Origin: Actinokineospora spheciospongiae
GTDB lineage: Bacteria; Actinomycetota; Actinomycetes; Mycobacteriales; Pseudonocardiaceae
Length of the DNA stretch: 64,000 bases
NCBI RefSeq assembly: GCF_000564855.1
Contig: NZ_AYXG01000241.1
Span: 1-64,000 of the forward strand
Reading direction: 5' to 3'
Numbering within the stretch: the stretch's first letter is position 1; each line of letters starts with the position of its first letter. The position numbers were made by a program, and so were the translations under genes. Shown in pieces: positions 1-9,859 of the stretch. The notes beneath the pieces were generated by a model. The model was not told the DNA's origin. It did not search any database and was given only the letters and a program-made list of their open reading frames with translations.

Positions 1-404
1 GCCAGCAGCAGGGCGGCTACGACCAGCAGGGCTACGGCCAGCAGCAGGGGTACGGCCAGGACCCGTACGGGCAGCAGGGCGGTTACGCCCCGCCCGCGGT
101 ACAGACCCAGCGGCAGCTCTCGGCCAGCCTGCAGCTCGACGACGGTTCCAACCGCAACTACTCGCTCAAGCAGGGCGGGAACGTCGTCGGCCGGGGCCAG
201 GACGCGGACTTCCGGCTGCCGGACACCGGCGTGTCGCGCAGGCACCTGGAGATCACCTGGGACGGTCAGAGCGCCACGCTGGCGGACCTGGGCTCGACGA
301 ACGGCACCACGGTCAACGGCACCCCGGTGCAGACCTGGCAGCTCGCCGACGGCGACGTGGTGCGCATCGGGCACTCTTCGCTGGTGTTCCGTACGCAGGG
401 CTGA
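1..404 (+). CDS. fhaA: FhaA C-terminal part (FHA domain protein), 5' truncated by window edge
   Basis: Reading in the frame that starts at base 3 gives a Gln/Gly/Tyr-rich low-complexity stretch (repeated QQGY/GQQ), then a complete forkhead-associated domain that ends in a TGA at 402-404. The FHA signature residues are visible: GRGQ, then SRRH for the phosphothreonine contact, then the LADLGSTNGT core. FhaA proteins have an N-terminal DUF3662 domain, a disordered linker and this C-terminal FHA domain; only linker and FHA are inside the window. In mycobacteria FhaA binds the phosphorylated pseudokinase linked to MurJ and restrains peptidoglycan export; a candidate partner lies at 45850-47406. 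It heads the fhaA-fhaB-pstP-rodA-pbpA-pknA-pknB run. The name rests on the FHA domain plus synteny. Confidence 0.93.
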   Translation, partial: QQQGGYDQQGYGQQQGYGQDPYGQQGGYAPPAVQTQRQLSASLQLDDGSNRNYSLKQGGNVVGRGQDADFRLPDTGVSRRHLEITWDGQSATLADLGSTNGTTVNGTPVQTWQLADGDVVRIGHSSLVFRTQG

Positions 405-567
405 CCGGCCTGCCCGCAGGGGCGGGCAACGTCCGAGAGGGGCCAGACGTCCTGGGGGGCTGTCCGGGGGTTCGTGGGCCCGGGCAGTCCTCGTGCTGGA
501 TCTGGCCCGGTGGGGTGGGTCCGGCGCGAGCGGACCTGCCGGTGAGAAGCGGGAGCGGCAACAACAA

Positions 568-1026
568 GTGCCAGAGTTGGTCATGCAGTTGACCAGAGCG
601 GGGTTCCTTGCCCTGCTCTGGCTCTTTGTGCTTGCCGCGCTGCGGGTGGTCCGGTCGGACCTGTACGCCGCGTCCGGGCTCCGCGTGGCGGTGCCCGGGT
701 TCCGCAGGTCGTCGGAGAAGAAAGTGCGCGGGAAGGCGCCCAGGCAACTGGTGGTGACGCACGGGGCCCTGCAGGGCACCCGGATCACCCTGGACGGGCG
801 GCCGATCATGATGGGCAGGGCGGACGACTCGACGCTGGTGCTCGACGACGACTACGCCTCGACCCGGCACGCCCGGCTGTCGCTGCGCGGAACGGACTGG
901 TACGTGGAAGATCTGGGCTCGACGAACGGGACGTACCTGGACCGGGCTAAGGTCACCCAACCCCTCCGGGTGCCGCTAGGCGTCCCGATCCGCATCGGCA
1001 AGACGGTGATCGAGCTGCGCTCATGA
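568..1026 (+). CDS. fhaB: FhaB (FipA-like), membrane-anchored FHA protein
   Basis: 152 residues. I chose GTG 568 because the N-terminus then reads VPELVMQLTRAG, the usual FhaB start, and a GGAGCGG motif lies about ten bases upstream; ATG 583 is the alternative. An N-terminal transmembrane helix (about residues 9-26) is followed by a basic linker and an FHA domain with GRADDS, STRHARLS and DLGSTNGTYL. In mycobacteria the orthologue is phosphorylated by PknA/PknB and connects FtsZ and FtsQ, so it acts at the division site on the cytoplasmic face of the membrane. The stop overlaps the pstP start (ATGA), indicating translational coupling. Length matches the family, which is about 150 residues. 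Confidence 0.93.
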   Translation: MPELVMQLTRAGFLALLWLFVLAALRVVRSDLYAASGLRVAVPGFRRSSEKKVRGKAPRQLVVTHGALQGTRITLDGRPIMMGRADDSTLVLDDDYASTRHARLSLRGTDWYVEDLGSTNGTYLDRAKVTQPLRVPLGVPIRIGKTVIELRS

Positions 1027-2456
1027 CCCTGGTACTCCGTTACGCGGCCCGCAGCGACCGGGGCCTGGTGCGCTCCAACAACCAGGACTCCGTGTACGCG
1101 GGCCCCCGCCTGCTCTCCCTGGCCGACGGCATGGGCGGCCACGTCGCGGGCGAGGTGGCCAGCAAGGTGGTCATCGCCGCCCTGGCCCCGCTGGACGACG
1201 ACGAGCCCGGCGACGACCTGCTCGGGCAGCTCCGCGAGGCGACCCTCGCGGGCAACGGCGCCATCGCCGAGCTGGTGGCGGGCGACCCGGACCTGGACGG
1301 GATGGGCACGACGCTGTCGGCGATCCTGTTCGCCGGGAACCGCCTGGGCCTGGTGCACGTCGGCGACTCGCGCGTGTACCTGCAGCGCAACGGCCAGTTC
1401 ACCCAGATCACGCACGACGACACGTTCGTGCAGTCGCTGATCGACGAGGGCCGGATCACCGAGGACGAGGCCGCGGTGCACCCGCAGCGGTCGCTGCTGC
1501 TCAAGGCGCTGACCGGGCACGAGGTCGAGCCGACGCTGACCGTGCGCGAGGCCCGCCCCGGCGACCGGTACCTGCTGTGCTCGGACGGGCTGTCGGGGCC
1601 GGTGAGCCACGAGACGCTGAGCGAGGCCATCCAGATCCCGGACCCGCAGGAGTGCGCGGACCGGATGATCGAGCTGGCGCTGAAGTCCGGTGGGCCGGAC
1701 AACGTCACGGTGATCATCGCCGACGTGGTGGACATCGACTACGGCGACAACAACCCGATCGTCGGCGGTGCCGCGGGCAACGGTTCCGACGAGCGGCCGC
1801 CGCCGGATTCCCCGGCGTCGCGCGCCGGTGCGATCACCGCGCCGCGCCCGGCGCCCCGGCCGCAGGTCCAGCCGGAACCGCCGGACCCCAAGATCAAGAA
1901 GCGCAAGCGGTTGCGCGCGCTGCTGGTCCTGCTGCTGGTGGCGCTGCTGCTGGGCGCGGGCGCGGTGGGGGTCCGGTACTGGGTCAACACGCAGTACTTC
2001 ATCGGGGAGGGCGGCGCGGGTGAGGTCGCCATCTTCCAGGGCATCCAGGGCAGCGTCCTGGGGTTGTCGCTGAACAGCCAGGTCCAGGGGAGCTGCGGCC
2101 CGGAGGACCCGGTGCCGTGCGACCGGCTCTACGTCGACGACCTGAACTCCATCGGCCAGGACGTGGTGCGCTCGGGCCGCAACACCGCCGACAACCTGTC
2201 CGACGCCAGGGAGAAGCTCAGCCAGCTCCGCACGAACCGGCTGCCGCTGTGCGAGGACCCGGCCGACCAGGCGACCCCGACGGAGACCCCGGGCGCCCCG
2301 CCCGCGGCCCCCCTGCCGAGCACCGGCGTCGCCACGACCACGGCCGTGGGCCCGACCACGACGACCGACAGCGCCACGAGCACCACCGATTCCACCGACC
2401 CCGCACCGGCGGGCGCCTGCCGCCAGCCGCGCGACGAGGACAAGGGCGGCGGCTGA
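1023..2456 (+). CDS. pstP: PstP, PP2C-family Ser/Thr protein phosphatase
   Basis: 477 residues. The cytoplasmic PP2C domain shows the metal-binding motifs in order: NNQDS (about residues 19-23), LADGMGGH (33-40), GMGTTL, HVGDSR, CSDGLSG and GGPDNVTVI near residue 225. A Pro-rich juxtamembrane linker leads to one transmembrane helix (about 299-319) after a KIKKRKR basic anchor, then an extracellular domain ending in a Thr/Ser/Pro-rich tail. PstP reverses phosphorylation by PknA and PknB, the kinases encoded at the end of the same operon, on targets such as FHA proteins and CwlM. ATGA overlap with both fhaB and rodA suggests coupled translation. Architecture is standard for actinobacteria; the extracellular tail is less conserved. 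Confidence 0.96.
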   Translation: MTLVLRYAARSDRGLVRSNNQDSVYAGPRLLSLADGMGGHVAGEVASKVVIAALAPLDDDEPGDDLLGQLREATLAGNGAIAELVAGDPDLDGMGTTLSAILFAGNRLGLVHVGDSRVYLQRNGQFTQITHDDTFVQSLIDEGRITEDEAAVHPQRSLLLKALTGHEVEPTLTVREARPGDRYLLCSDGLSGPVSHETLSEAIQIPDPQECADRMIELALKSGGPDNVTVIIADVVDIDYGDNNPIVGGAAGNGSDERPPPDSPASRAGAITAPRPAPRPQVQPEPPDPKIKKRKRLRALLVLLLVALLLGAGAVGVRYWVNTQYFIGEGGAGEVAIFQGIQGSVLGLSLNSQVQGSCGPEDPVPCDRLYVDDLNSIGQDVVRSGRNTADNLSDAREKLSQLRTNRLPLCEDPADQATPTETPGAPPAAPLPSTGVATTTAVGPTTTTDSATSTTDSTDPAPAGACRQPRDEDKGGG

Positions 2457-3925
2457 TGGCATCACCGGCCCAGGGCGCGGTGGGGAGTCCGGCGGTCGGG
2501 CAGGGCGCGGCCGCCGAGAGCACCACGCCGACGCGGCGCGGCACCGAGCTGTGGCTGCTCGGCTTCGCCGCGGCGCTGGTGACCGGTGCGCTGATGCTGG
2601 TGGAGGCCAACCAGGAGCAGACGCTCACCTTCCGGATCGTCTGGTACGGCCTGGCCTTCCTGGCCCTGTTCGGCGTGGCGCACGTGGCGGTGCGCCGGTT
2701 CGCCCCGTACGCCGACCCGCTGATCCTGCCCTGCGTGGCGGTGCTCAACGGGCTCGGGCTGGTGATCATCTACCGGATCGACCTGGCGCTGAGCGAGCGC
2801 GCGATCCAGGCGGGCCGGGAGTTCAACAACGACGTCCCCAAGCAGATCCTGTGGACCACGGTCGCACTGGCGCTGCTGCTCGCGGTGCTGATCCTGATCA
2901 AGGACCACCGCACGCTGACCAAGTACAGCTACACCTTCGGCCTGGCCGGGCTGGTGCTGCTGGCGCTGCCCGCGGTGCTGCCCGGCTTCATCGCCCCGAC
3001 CATCAACGGCGCGAAGATCTGGCTGCGGGTCGGTCCGTTCTCCATCCAGCCAGGTGAGTTCTCCAAGGTCTTGCTGCTGGTCTTCTTCGCGGCGTTCCTG
3101 GTCTCCAAGCGCGACCTGTTCATGGCCGCGGGCCGCCGGGTGCTGGGCATCGACCTGCCGCGCGCCCGCGACCTGGGGCCGGTCCTGTTCGCCTGGGCGA
3201 TGTCGCTGGGCGTGCTGGTCTTCCAGAAGGACCTGGGCACCTCGCTGCTGTTCTACGGCACGATCCTGGTGATGCTCTACGTCGCCACCGAGCGCGGCGT
3301 GTGGGTGGGCATCGGCGTCACGCTGTTCGTCGGCGGCGCGTTCGTGGCCTACAAGCTGTTCACCCACGTGCAGCAGCGGGTGGCCAACTGGTTCGACCCG
3401 CTGGCCACCTACAACGACATCGGCGGCGGCTACCAGATCGCGCAGGCGCTGTTCGGCCTGGGCACCGGCGGGGTCGGCGGCACCGGCCTCGGCGCGGGCC
3501 GCCCGGACCTGGTGCCGCTGGCCAACACCGACTTCATCGTCGCCGCCATCGGCGAGGAGCTTGGCTTCATCGGCCTGGCCGCGCTGCTGCTGATCTACGC
3601 GGTGCTGGCGCTGCGCGGGATGCGCAGCGCGCTCGCGGTCCGCGACACCTTCGGCAAGCTGCTCGGCGGCGGCCTGTCGTTCCTGCTGATCATGCAGGTG
3701 TTCGTGGTCGTCGGCGGGGTCACCAAGCTGATCCCGATGACCGGCATCACCGCCCCGTTCCTGTCCTACGGCGGCTCGTCCCTGCTCGCCAACTACATCC
3801 TGGTGGCCCTCCTGCTGCGCATCTCCGACGCCGCCCGCCGCCCGCAGAGCGGTTCCCGGCCCCGGCCGGTCCCGCAGGCCCCGATCGCCGAGGCGCACAC
3901 GGTCATGGTGGAGCGGCCGTCGTGA
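2456..3925 (+). CDS. rodA: RodA/FtsW-type SEDS peptidoglycan glycosyltransferase
   Basis: 489 residues, starting at ATG 2456 inside the pstP stop (TGATG). The protein has about twelve transmembrane helices. SEDS family motifs are visible: [12 protein letters not shown] early, [16 protein letters not shown] in the centre, and the C-terminal [18 protein letters not shown] block. SEDS proteins polymerise lipid II into glycan strands in partnership with a class B PBP, here the adjacent pbpA. Gene order fhaB-pstP-rodA-pbpA-pknA-pknB identifies this as the elongation-type SEDS enzyme rather than the divisome FtsW of the dcw cluster. A Thr/Pro-rich cytoplasmic N-terminus of about 25 residues is typical of actinobacterial copies and is a known type of kinase target region. 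Confidence 0.95.
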   Translation: MASPAQGAVGSPAVGQGAAAESTTPTRRGTELWLLGFAAALVTGALMLVEANQEQTLTFRIVWYGLAFLALFGVAHVAVRRFAPYADPLILPCVAVLNGLGLVIIYRIDLALSERAIQAGREFNNDVPKQILWTTVALALLLAVLILIKDHRTLTKYSYTFGLAGLVLLALPAVLPGFIAPTINGAKIWLRVGPFSIQPGEFSKVLLLVFFAAFLVSKRDLFMAAGRRVLGIDLPRARDLGPVLFAWAMSLGVLVFQKDLGTSLLFYGTILVMLYVATERGVWVGIGVTLFVGGAFVAYKLFTHVQQRVANWFDPLATYNDIGGGYQIAQALFGLGTGGVGGTGLGAGRPDLVPLANTDFIVAAIGEELGFIGLAALLLIYAVLALRGMRSALAVRDTFGKLLGGGLSFLLIMQVFVVVGGVTKLIPMTGITAPFLSYGGSSLLANYILVALLLRISDAARRPQSGSRPRPVPQAPIAEAHTVMVERPS

Positions 3926-5415
3926 ACACCCCGCTGCGCCGCGTCGGCCTGGCCATGCTCGGGATGGTCATCCTGCTGCTGGCCAACGTCACCTACATCC
4001 AGATCTTCAAGGCCGACGACTACCGCAAGAACATCAACAACAAGCGGATCGCGCTGGAGGAGTACTCCCGCGAGCGGGGCAAGATCCTCGTCCGCTCCGG
4101 CGACAACCCCGAGATCCTGGCGACGGTGCAGGCCACCAACGACCGCCTGCGCTACCTGCGCCAGTACACCAACGGCCCGCTGTACGCCCCGGTCACCGGC
4201 TTCTACTCGACCCGCTACGGCGCGGGCGGCCTGGAGAAGGCCGAGGACGAGATCCTCAACGGCTCCGACGACCGGCTGTTCGTGCGCAGGCTGTCGGACC
4301 TGATCACCGGTCGCGACCCGCGCGGCGGCAACGTCGAGCTGACCATCAACCCGGCCGCGCAGACCGCCGCCTACCAGGCGATGGAGAGCAACGGGTTCAA
4401 GGGCGCGGTGGTGGCGCTGAACCCGAAGACCGGCGAGATCCTGACCATGGTCAGCACCCCGTCCTACGACCCGAACCCGCTCTCGGCGCACGACGGCGAC
4501 GCCCAGGAGCAGGCCTGGAACGGCTACAACAAGGACAACCCGGCCAAGCCGATGCTGAACCGGGCGATCGCCGAGAGCTACCCGCCGGGGTCGACGTTCA
4601 AGCTGGTGGTGGCCGCGGCGGCGCTGGAGGACGGCCGGACCAAGGACGACCCGGTCACCTCGACCGACCGGATCGCGGTCGGCGGGTCGGAGCTGCGCAA
4701 CTACAACCGCGGCTTCTGCGACAACAACCGGGACTCGGTGTCGATGACGACCGCGCTGGCGCTGTCGTGCAACACCGCCTTCGCCCAGCTCGCGCACGAC
4801 CTCGGCGACGAGAAGTTCCTGGAGCAGGCGGAGAAGTTCGGCATCGGCGAGGACAACCTGACCGTGCCGATGCCGGTGGTGCAGTCCTGCGTCGGCCCGA
4901 AGCCGGACGAGTGCATGTCGCTGTCGGACTCGAACGCGATCTACCAGAGCGCGATCGGGCAGCGCGACGTGCGGCTGACGCCGCTGCAGAACGCCGAGAT
5001 CGTCGCCACCATCGCCAACGGCGGCGAGCGGATGCGCCCGCAGCTCGTGAAGTCGATCCTGGCGCCGGACCTGTCGAAGATCTCCGACTTCGACACCGAC
5101 AGCCTCGGCGACGCCATGTCCCGCAGCTCCGCCGAGCAGCTCCGCGACATGATGGTCGAGTCCGAGGCGAAGACCGGCGGCGCGGGCAAGCGCGGCGACC
5201 TGGTGATCGCCTCCAAGACCGGTACCGCCGAGACCGGCAACGACCCGAAGAACACCCCGCCGTTCGCCTGGTACGTGGCGTTCGCCCCCGCCAACGACCC
5301 CAAGGTCGCGGTGGCCGTCGTGGTGGAGAGCAAGGACGTGGCCGCCACCGGCGGCAAGCTGTCGGCCGCGGTCGGCCGGGCGACCATCAACGCGGCGCTG
5401 GCCGGGGGGAGCTGA
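3922..5415 (+). CDS. pbpA: PbpA, class B penicillin-binding protein (transpeptidase)
   Basis: 497 residues from GTG 3922, overlapping the rodA stop (GTGA). An uncleaved N-terminal signal anchor (about residues 8-26) holds the protein in the membrane. The dimerisation/pedestal domain is followed by the transpeptidase domain with all three catalytic motifs: SxxK as STFK (Ser about 223), SxN as SCN (about 282-284) and KTG in SKTGTAE (about 432). It cross-links glycan strands made by the adjacent RodA. Length is close to the mycobacterial orthologue (about 490). No key residue is missing. PbpA in this operon is a reported kinase substrate in mycobacteria, fitting the kinase genes directly downstream. 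Confidence 0.96.
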   Translation: MNTPLRRVGLAMLGMVILLLANVTYIQIFKADDYRKNINNKRIALEEYSRERGKILVRSGDNPEILATVQATNDRLRYLRQYTNGPLYAPVTGFYSTRYGAGGLEKAEDEILNGSDDRLFVRRLSDLITGRDPRGGNVELTINPAAQTAAYQAMESNGFKGAVVALNPKTGEILTMVSTPSYDPNPLSAHDGDAQEQAWNGYNKDNPAKPMLNRAIAESYPPGSTFKLVVAAAALEDGRTKDDPVTSTDRIAVGGSELRNYNRGFCDNNRDSVSMTTALALSCNTAFAQLAHDLGDEKFLEQAEKFGIGEDNLTVPMPVVQSCVGPKPDECMSLSDSNAIYQSAIGQRDVRLTPLQNAEIVATIANGGERMRPQLVKSILAPDLSKISDFDTDSLGDAMSRSSAEQLRDMMVESEAKTGGAGKRGDLVIASKTGTAETGNDPKNTPPFAWYVAFAPANDPKVAVAVVVESKDVAATGGKLSAAVGRATINAALAGGS

Positions 5416-5417
5416 CC

Positions 5418-6902
5418 ATGCTCACCTCGGGCCAGTTGCTCGCCGACCGCTACCGGCTCACCCGCCGGATCGCGGTCGGCGGCATGGGCGAGGTGTGGGA
5501 GGCCGCCGACACCCGGCTGGACCGGCGGGTCGCGGTGAAGGTCCTCAAGCCGGAGCTGTCCGGCGACGGCGAGTTCCTGCACCGGTTCCGCACCGAGGCG
5601 CGCACCACCGCCTCGATCAACCACCCGGGCATCGCCGGGGTGCACGACTACGGCGAGACCGCCGCCGTCCTCGACGGCCCGGAGGACACCGCCTACCTGG
5701 TGATGGAGCTGGTCGAGGGCGACCCGCTGGCGGCGATCCTGGCCAAGGAGGGCAGGCTGGCCGCGGACCGGACGCTGGACGTCCTGGAGCAGTCGGCGCA
5801 CGCGTTGCAGGCCGCCCACGAGCGCGGGTACGTCCACCGCGACGTCAAGCCCGGCAACATCCTGATCACCCCGACCGGCGTGGTGAAGCTGACCGACTTC
5901 GGCATCGCCAAGGCCGCCGACGCCGCCCCGGTGACCCGCTCCGGCATGGTCATGGGCACCGCGCACTACATCGCCCCCGAGCAGGCCCTCGGGCACGAGG
6001 CGGAACCGGCGAGCGACGTCTACTCGCTGGCCGTGGTCGGCTACGAGTGCCTCACCGGGCGCAGGCCGTTCCTGTCGGAGAACGCGGTGACGGTGGCGAT
6101 GATGCACATCCGCGACCTGCCGCCGCCGCTGCCGCCGGACGTGCCGCCGGGCACCCGGGCGCTGATCGAGGCGACCCTGGTCAAGGACCCGAGGCAGCGC
6201 TACGCCAACGGCGGCGAGTTCGCCGCCGCGGTGGCCGCGGTGCGCGCGGGCCGCCCGCTGCCCGCCCCGTCCGGGCTGGCGATGGCGGGCGCGCAGCAGC
6301 ACCACGGCGGGCCGGGGGTGGGCGCCCACCCGGGGACGCACCCCGGCATGGTCCCGGTGACCCCGCCCCCCGGTCAGCCCGGCGGGCCGTCCGGCGGCTT
6401 CGGGGCGCCCGCGCACCCGCCGCGGGAGTCGCGCACCGGCCTGTGGATCACCATCGCGGTGCTGGCGGTCGCGCTGATCACGGCGCTGGCGTTCGGCCTG
6501 CCCGCGATCTTCCGCGGCGACCAGGCCCCGCGCGACGCCGACGACCGGGGCGGCGAGGTCGAGACCACCCAGCAGCCCGAGCCGACGGAGTTCCCCGAGC
6601 CCACGGTGGAGGACACCGAGCCGGGCGGCCCCGGGCTGCCACTGCCGACCGCCAACCCGACGACCGGCGGTGGGCCGTTCGTCGACGTGGTCCGCGAGGA
6701 CTACGTCGGCCGCGGCGCCGCCGACGTGGTGGTGGAGCTGGGCACGCTGCGGCTGCGGTCGACGGTGGTCACCGCGGGCCAGGGCACCACCCCGGAGGAC
6801 CCGGCGAACTGCCTCGTCACCTCGCTCAGCCCGACCGGGATGGTGCGGGTCGGGACCTCGGTGCGGATCGTCTGCGACCCGCAGCGCGACGGACCGCCTT
6901 GA
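5418..6902 (+). CDS. pknA: PknA, membrane Ser/Thr protein kinase with a single degenerate PASTA-like ectodomain
   Basis: 494 residues, ATG 5418 two bases after the pbpA stop. The Hanks-type kinase domain has the Gly-rich loop (GGMGEV), catalytic lysine in VAVKVLK (about residue 41), HRDVKPGN (about 141-148), DFGIA (about 160) and an activation loop with [14 protein letters not shown] Gly/Pro/His-rich juxtamembrane segment leads to one transmembrane helix (about 342-362). Unlike the short tail of mycobacterial PknA, the roughly 130-residue extracellular part ends in a segment ([13 protein letters not shown] ... [13 protein letters not shown]) that resembles one PASTA repeat, with two Cys that could pair. 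Likely substrates include FhaB, PstP and division proteins. The kinase call is certain; the PASTA resemblance is my inference from pattern. Confidence 0.94.
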   Translation: MLTSGQLLADRYRLTRRIAVGGMGEVWEAADTRLDRRVAVKVLKPELSGDGEFLHRFRTEARTTASINHPGIAGVHDYGETAAVLDGPEDTAYLVMELVEGDPLAAILAKEGRLAADRTLDVLEQSAHALQAAHERGYVHRDVKPGNILITPTGVVKLTDFGIAKAADAAPVTRSGMVMGTAHYIAPEQALGHEAEPASDVYSLAVVGYECLTGRRPFLSENAVTVAMMHIRDLPPPLPPDVPPGTRALIEATLVKDPRQRYANGGEFAAAVAAVRAGRPLPAPSGLAMAGAQQHHGGPGVGAHPGTHPGMVPVTPPPGQPGGPSGGFGAPAHPPRESRTGLWITIAVLAVALITALAFGLPAIFRGDQAPRDADDRGGEVETTQQPEPTEFPEPTVEDTEPGGPGLPLPTANPTTGGGPFVDVVREDYVGRGAADVVVELGTLRLRSTVVTAGQGTTPEDPANCLVTSLSPTGMVRVGTSVRIVCDPQRDGPP

Positions 6903-6966
6903 TGGTCGGCGCACCGGGCACCACCTTGATGGGACAGGACTTGACTAGGAGCGGGACTACGCACTG

Positions 6967-8964
6967 ATGACCACACCGCGACTGCTCTCCAACCGCTATG
7001 AGATCGGCGAGACGATCGGCTATGGCGGCATGTCCGAGGTCCACCGCGGCCGCGATGTCCGGCTCAGCCGCGAGGTCGCGGTCAAGGTCCTGCGCGCCGA
7101 CCTCGCCCGCGACCCCCAGTTCCAGGAGCGGTTCCGCCGCGAGGCGCAGAACGCCGCCGCGCTGAACCACCCCGCGATCGTCGCCGTCTACGACACCGGC
7201 GAGACCCGGATCGACACGGGCCCGCTGCCCTACATCGTGATGGAGTTCGTCGACGGGCGGACCCTGCGCGACATCGTCAAGACCGAGGGACCGCTGCCCG
7301 GCCAGCGCGCCATGGAGATCATGGCCGACGTGTGCGCGGCGCTGGACTTCTCCCACCGGCACGGCATCGTGCACCGCGACGTCAAGCCCGCCAACGTGAT
7401 GATCACCAAGACCGGCGCGGTCAAGGTGATGGACTTCGGCATCGCCCGCGCGGTGGCCGACGGCCAGGTCGCGGTCACCCAGACCTCGGCGGTCATCGGC
7501 ACCGCCCAGTACCTGTCGCCGGAGCAGGCCCGCGGCGAGTCGGTCGACGCCCGCAGCGACGTGTACGCCACCGGCTGCGTGCTGTTCGAACTCCTGACCG
7601 GCGAACCCCCGTTCACCGGTGACTCCCCGGTCGCGGTGGCCTACCAGCACGTCCGCGAGGACCCGCGCTCGCCGTCGCAGGTCAACCCCCGGGTGAGCCC
7701 GCAGCTCGACGCGATCGTGCTCAAGGCGATGTCGAAGGGCGCGGCGAACCGCTACCAGTCGGCCGCGGAGATGCGCACCGACATCGTCCGGGTGCTGTCC
7801 GGGCAGCGGCCCGCCGCGCCGATGGTGATGACCGACGAGGACCGCACCGCCGTGCTCGGCGCGCGCAGCCCGCAGCCGGAGATGCGCGGGCGCCACCGCC
7901 CGGAGTCGATGGCCGACGAGTACGACTACGACGACTACGCCGACGAGGACGAGGAGCGGCGGCGCAGGCAGCGCAAGACCTGGCTGATCGTGCTGGTCGG
8001 CCTGATCGTGGTCGGCCTGATCGGGCTGCTGTTCTTCCTGACCAGCGGGGACGAGAAGCAGACCGGCGGGGACAACGTCCCGGTCCCGGACGTGGCGGGC
8101 AAGACCGAGGCCGAGGCGTTCGCCCAGCTCAACCAGCTCGGCTTCCAGCCGGTGCGCCAGGGCGTGCCGTGCCAGCAGACCGACGCGGGCACCCCGGGCC
8201 CGTGCGGCCCGGACCGGATCGACAAGGTCCTGGGCACCGACCCGGCCGCGGGCGCCAACCTGCGCAAGGGCGAGCGGATCACCGTCCGCATCGGCGAGTC
8301 GCCGCAGAAGGTCGCCGTTCCCGACGTGGCGGGCCAGTCGCAGCAGGAGGCGACCGCCGCCCTGCAGGCGGCCAAGCTCACCGTGTCGGCCACGGTCGAC
8401 GAGGAGCAGACCGACGACGAGGACCTCTACGGCAAGGTGCTGCGGACCAGCCCGGCGGCGGGCACGCAGGCCAGCGTGGGCAGCGAGGTCCGGCTGACGA
8501 TCGGCAAGCAGCCCGCCAAGGTGGACGTGCCGAACCTGGTCGGCCAGGACTACGACACCGCGGCGGCGAACCTCAAGGCGGTCGGGCTGACCCCGCAGCG
8601 CAAGGACGTGTCCTCGGACAAGCCGGTGGGCACGGTCGTCGACCAGGCGCCGAAGACCGGCAGCGTCGCACCGGGGCTGACGATCGTGCTGAGCGTCTCC
8701 AACGGCGACAAGATCGAGGTCGACATGCCGAACCTGGTGGGCAAGACGCGCGCCGAGGCCGAGGCCGCGCTCAAGCAGGTGGGCTGGAACGGTTCGTTCA
8801 ACGTGGTCGACGACGAGACCCTCGACCCGCGCGAGGTCGGCAAGGTGACCGAGCAGGAGCAGCAGCCGGGCGACAAGATCGCCAAGGACGAGACGATCAA
8901 CGTCCGGATCGGCACGTCCCCGCTCGGCGGTGGCGGCGGTACCTCCACCAACCCGACCCGGTAG
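6967..8964 (+). CDS. pknB: PknB, PASTA-domain Ser/Thr protein kinase
   Basis: 665 residues, ATG 6967. The N-terminal kinase domain carries GYGGMSEV, VAVKVLR (Lys about 40), HRDVKPAN (about 136-143), DFGIA and an activation loop VTQTSAVIGTAQY. A strongly acidic juxtamembrane stretch (DEYDYDDYADEDEE) precedes the transmembrane helix (about 338-358). Four PASTA repeats follow, beginning at PVPDVAGKTEAEA, VAVPDVAGQSQQEA, VDVPNLVGQDYDTA and VDMPNLVGKTRAEA, and the protein ends in a Gly/Ser/Thr tail. PASTA domains bind muropeptides or lipid II and report wall synthesis to the kinase. Last gene of the plus-strand wall operon, closed by the hairpin at 8972-9016. All catalytic residues are present. 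Confidence 0.97.
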   Translation: MTTPRLLSNRYEIGETIGYGGMSEVHRGRDVRLSREVAVKVLRADLARDPQFQERFRREAQNAAALNHPAIVAVYDTGETRIDTGPLPYIVMEFVDGRTLRDIVKTEGPLPGQRAMEIMADVCAALDFSHRHGIVHRDVKPANVMITKTGAVKVMDFGIARAVADGQVAVTQTSAVIGTAQYLSPEQARGESVDARSDVYATGCVLFELLTGEPPFTGDSPVAVAYQHVREDPRSPSQVNPRVSPQLDAIVLKAMSKGAANRYQSAAEMRTDIVRVLSGQRPAAPMVMTDEDRTAVLGARSPQPEMRGRHRPESMADEYDYDDYADEDEERRRRQRKTWLIVLVGLIVVGLIGLLFFLTSGDEKQTGGDNVPVPDVAGKTEAEAFAQLNQLGFQPVRQGVPCQQTDAGTPGPCGPDRIDKVLGTDPAAGANLRKGERITVRIGESPQKVAVPDVAGQSQQEATAALQAAKLTVSATVDEEQTDDEDLYGKVLRTSPAAGTQASVGSEVRLTIGKQPAKVDVPNLVGQDYDTAAANLKAVGLTPQRKDVSSDKPVGTVVDQAPKTGSVAPGLTIVLSVSNGDKIEVDMPNLVGKTRAEAEAALKQVGWNGSFNVVDDETLDPREVGKVTEQEQQPGDKIAKDETINVRIGTSPLGGGGGTSTNPTR

Positions 8965-8971
8965 TCGAACG

Positions 8972-9016
8972 CGCGGAGAGGGCCGCTCCCCGAGGTGGGG
9001 GGCGGCCCTCTCCGCG
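8972..9016 (+). terminator. Bidirectional hairpin between pknB and pabA/trpG
   Basis: Twenty paired bases (8972-8991 with 8997-9016, one G-T wobble) around a five-base loop. It sits in the 60-bp gap between the convergent pknB and pabA/trpG stops. No long T-run follows on either side, as is common in GC-rich actinobacteria, so termination efficiency is inferred. Confidence 0.85.
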
Positions 9017-9024
9017 TTCCGGGT

Positions 9025-9675
9025 TCAGGAGGAGATGGCGGCGGTGAGCTTGCGCATCCCCTGCTCCAGCTCCGACACGGTGGCCTCGGCGACCGGGAAC
9101 CCGGCCGACGCCAGCCAGTTGGCGAGCATCCGGTGACCGCCGTCGGTCAGCACCGACTCCGGGTGGAACTGCACGCCCTCGATCGGCAGCTCCCGGTGCC
9201 GCATGGCCATCACGATGCCGGTATCGGTCCGCCCGGTGACCTCGAACTCGTCCGGGATCGTCTCCGGCAGCACGGTCAGCGAGTGGTAGCGGGTGGCGGT
9301 GAACGGGTCGGGCAGCCCGGCGAGCACCCCGGCGCCGCTGTGGCCGACCAGGCTCGTCTTGCCGTGCAGCAGCTCCGGCGCCCGGTCGACCGTGGCGCCC
9401 CAGGCGACACCGATGGCCTGGTGCCCGAGGCACACGCCGAGCAGCGGCAGCCGGGCCTGCGCGCAGCGCCTGACCACGTCGATGCTCTGCCCGGCCCGCT
9501 CGGGCGTGCTCGGCCCCGGGCTGACCAGGACCGCGTCGAACCCGCTCAGCGCGTCGGCGGCCGACAGCTCGGGGGCATCGTTGCGCCAGACCGTGCACTC
9601 GGCGCCCAACTGGGCGAGGTACTGCACCAGGTTGTAGACGAAGCTGTCGTAGTTGTCGACGACCAGAACGCGCAT
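9025..9675 (-). CDS. Glutamine amidotransferase, PabA/TrpG type (aminodeoxychorismate/anthranilate synthase component II)
   Basis: 216 residues from ATG 9675. The class I glutaminase triad is visible: Cys about 82 in GVCLGHQ, and His about 171 with Glu about 173 in QFHPES. It releases ammonia from glutamine for a chorismate-using synthase subunit, for folate (PabA) or tryptophan (TrpG). No partner subunit is in the window, so the pathway stays open; the position beside pknB is the conserved one of trpG/pabA in actinobacteria. A TAGCTT -10 element at 9682-9687 lies six bases before ATG 9675, which points to a leaderless transcript and favours this start over the in-frame GTG at 9681. Confidence 0.92.
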   Translation of the reverse strand: MRVLVVDNYDSFVYNLVQYLAQLGAECTVWRNDAPELSAADALSGFDAVLVSPGPSTPERAGQSIDVVRRCAQARLPLLGVCLGHQAIGVAWGATVDRAPELLHGKTSLVGHSGAGVLAGLPDPFTATRYHSLTVLPETIPDEFEVTGRTDTGIVMAMRHRELPIEGVQFHPESVLTDGGHRMLANWLASAGFPVAEATVSELEQGMRKLTAAISS

Positions 9676-9681
9676 ACCCAC

Positions 9682-9687
9682 AAGCTA
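9682..9687 (-). promoter_or_regulatory. -10 element for leaderless pabA/trpG transcript
   Basis: TAGCTT on the minus strand fits TANNNT and ends six bases before ATG 9675. This spacing is what leaderless actinobacterial genes show, and no Shine-Dalgarno-like sequence is present. It is inferred from position and not proven. Confidence 0.5.
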
Positions 9688-9703
9688 CCGCCGCCGTCCA
9701 CCG

Positions 9704-9859
9704 CTACTGGGTGGTCACCTGGTTGAACGGCAGCTTCGGCTCCGCCCACGGGAACACCACGAACATCAGCAGCGCGACCACGCCCGCCACGAGCAGCACC
9801 GCGGTGATCGCCCGAACGGCGACCGGGCCGGGCAGGTGCCGCCAGATCCACCCGTACAT
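9704..9859 (-). CDS. Small single-pass membrane protein downstream of sortase
   Basis: 51 residues, start ATG 9859 overlapping the sortase stop (ATGA), so it is probably translated by coupling. It has a short N-terminal Trp/His/Arg-rich segment (MYGWIWRHLPGP), one transmembrane helix (about residues 14-36) and a Pro-rich tail. I recognise no enzymatic motif. A small membrane protein between a class E sortase and the pabA-type gene recurs in related actinobacteria. It may assist the sortase at the membrane, but this is inference from coupling only. Confidence 0.78.
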   Translation of the reverse strand: MYGWIWRHLPGPVAVRAITAVLLVAGVVALLMFVVFPWAEPKLPFNQVTTQ

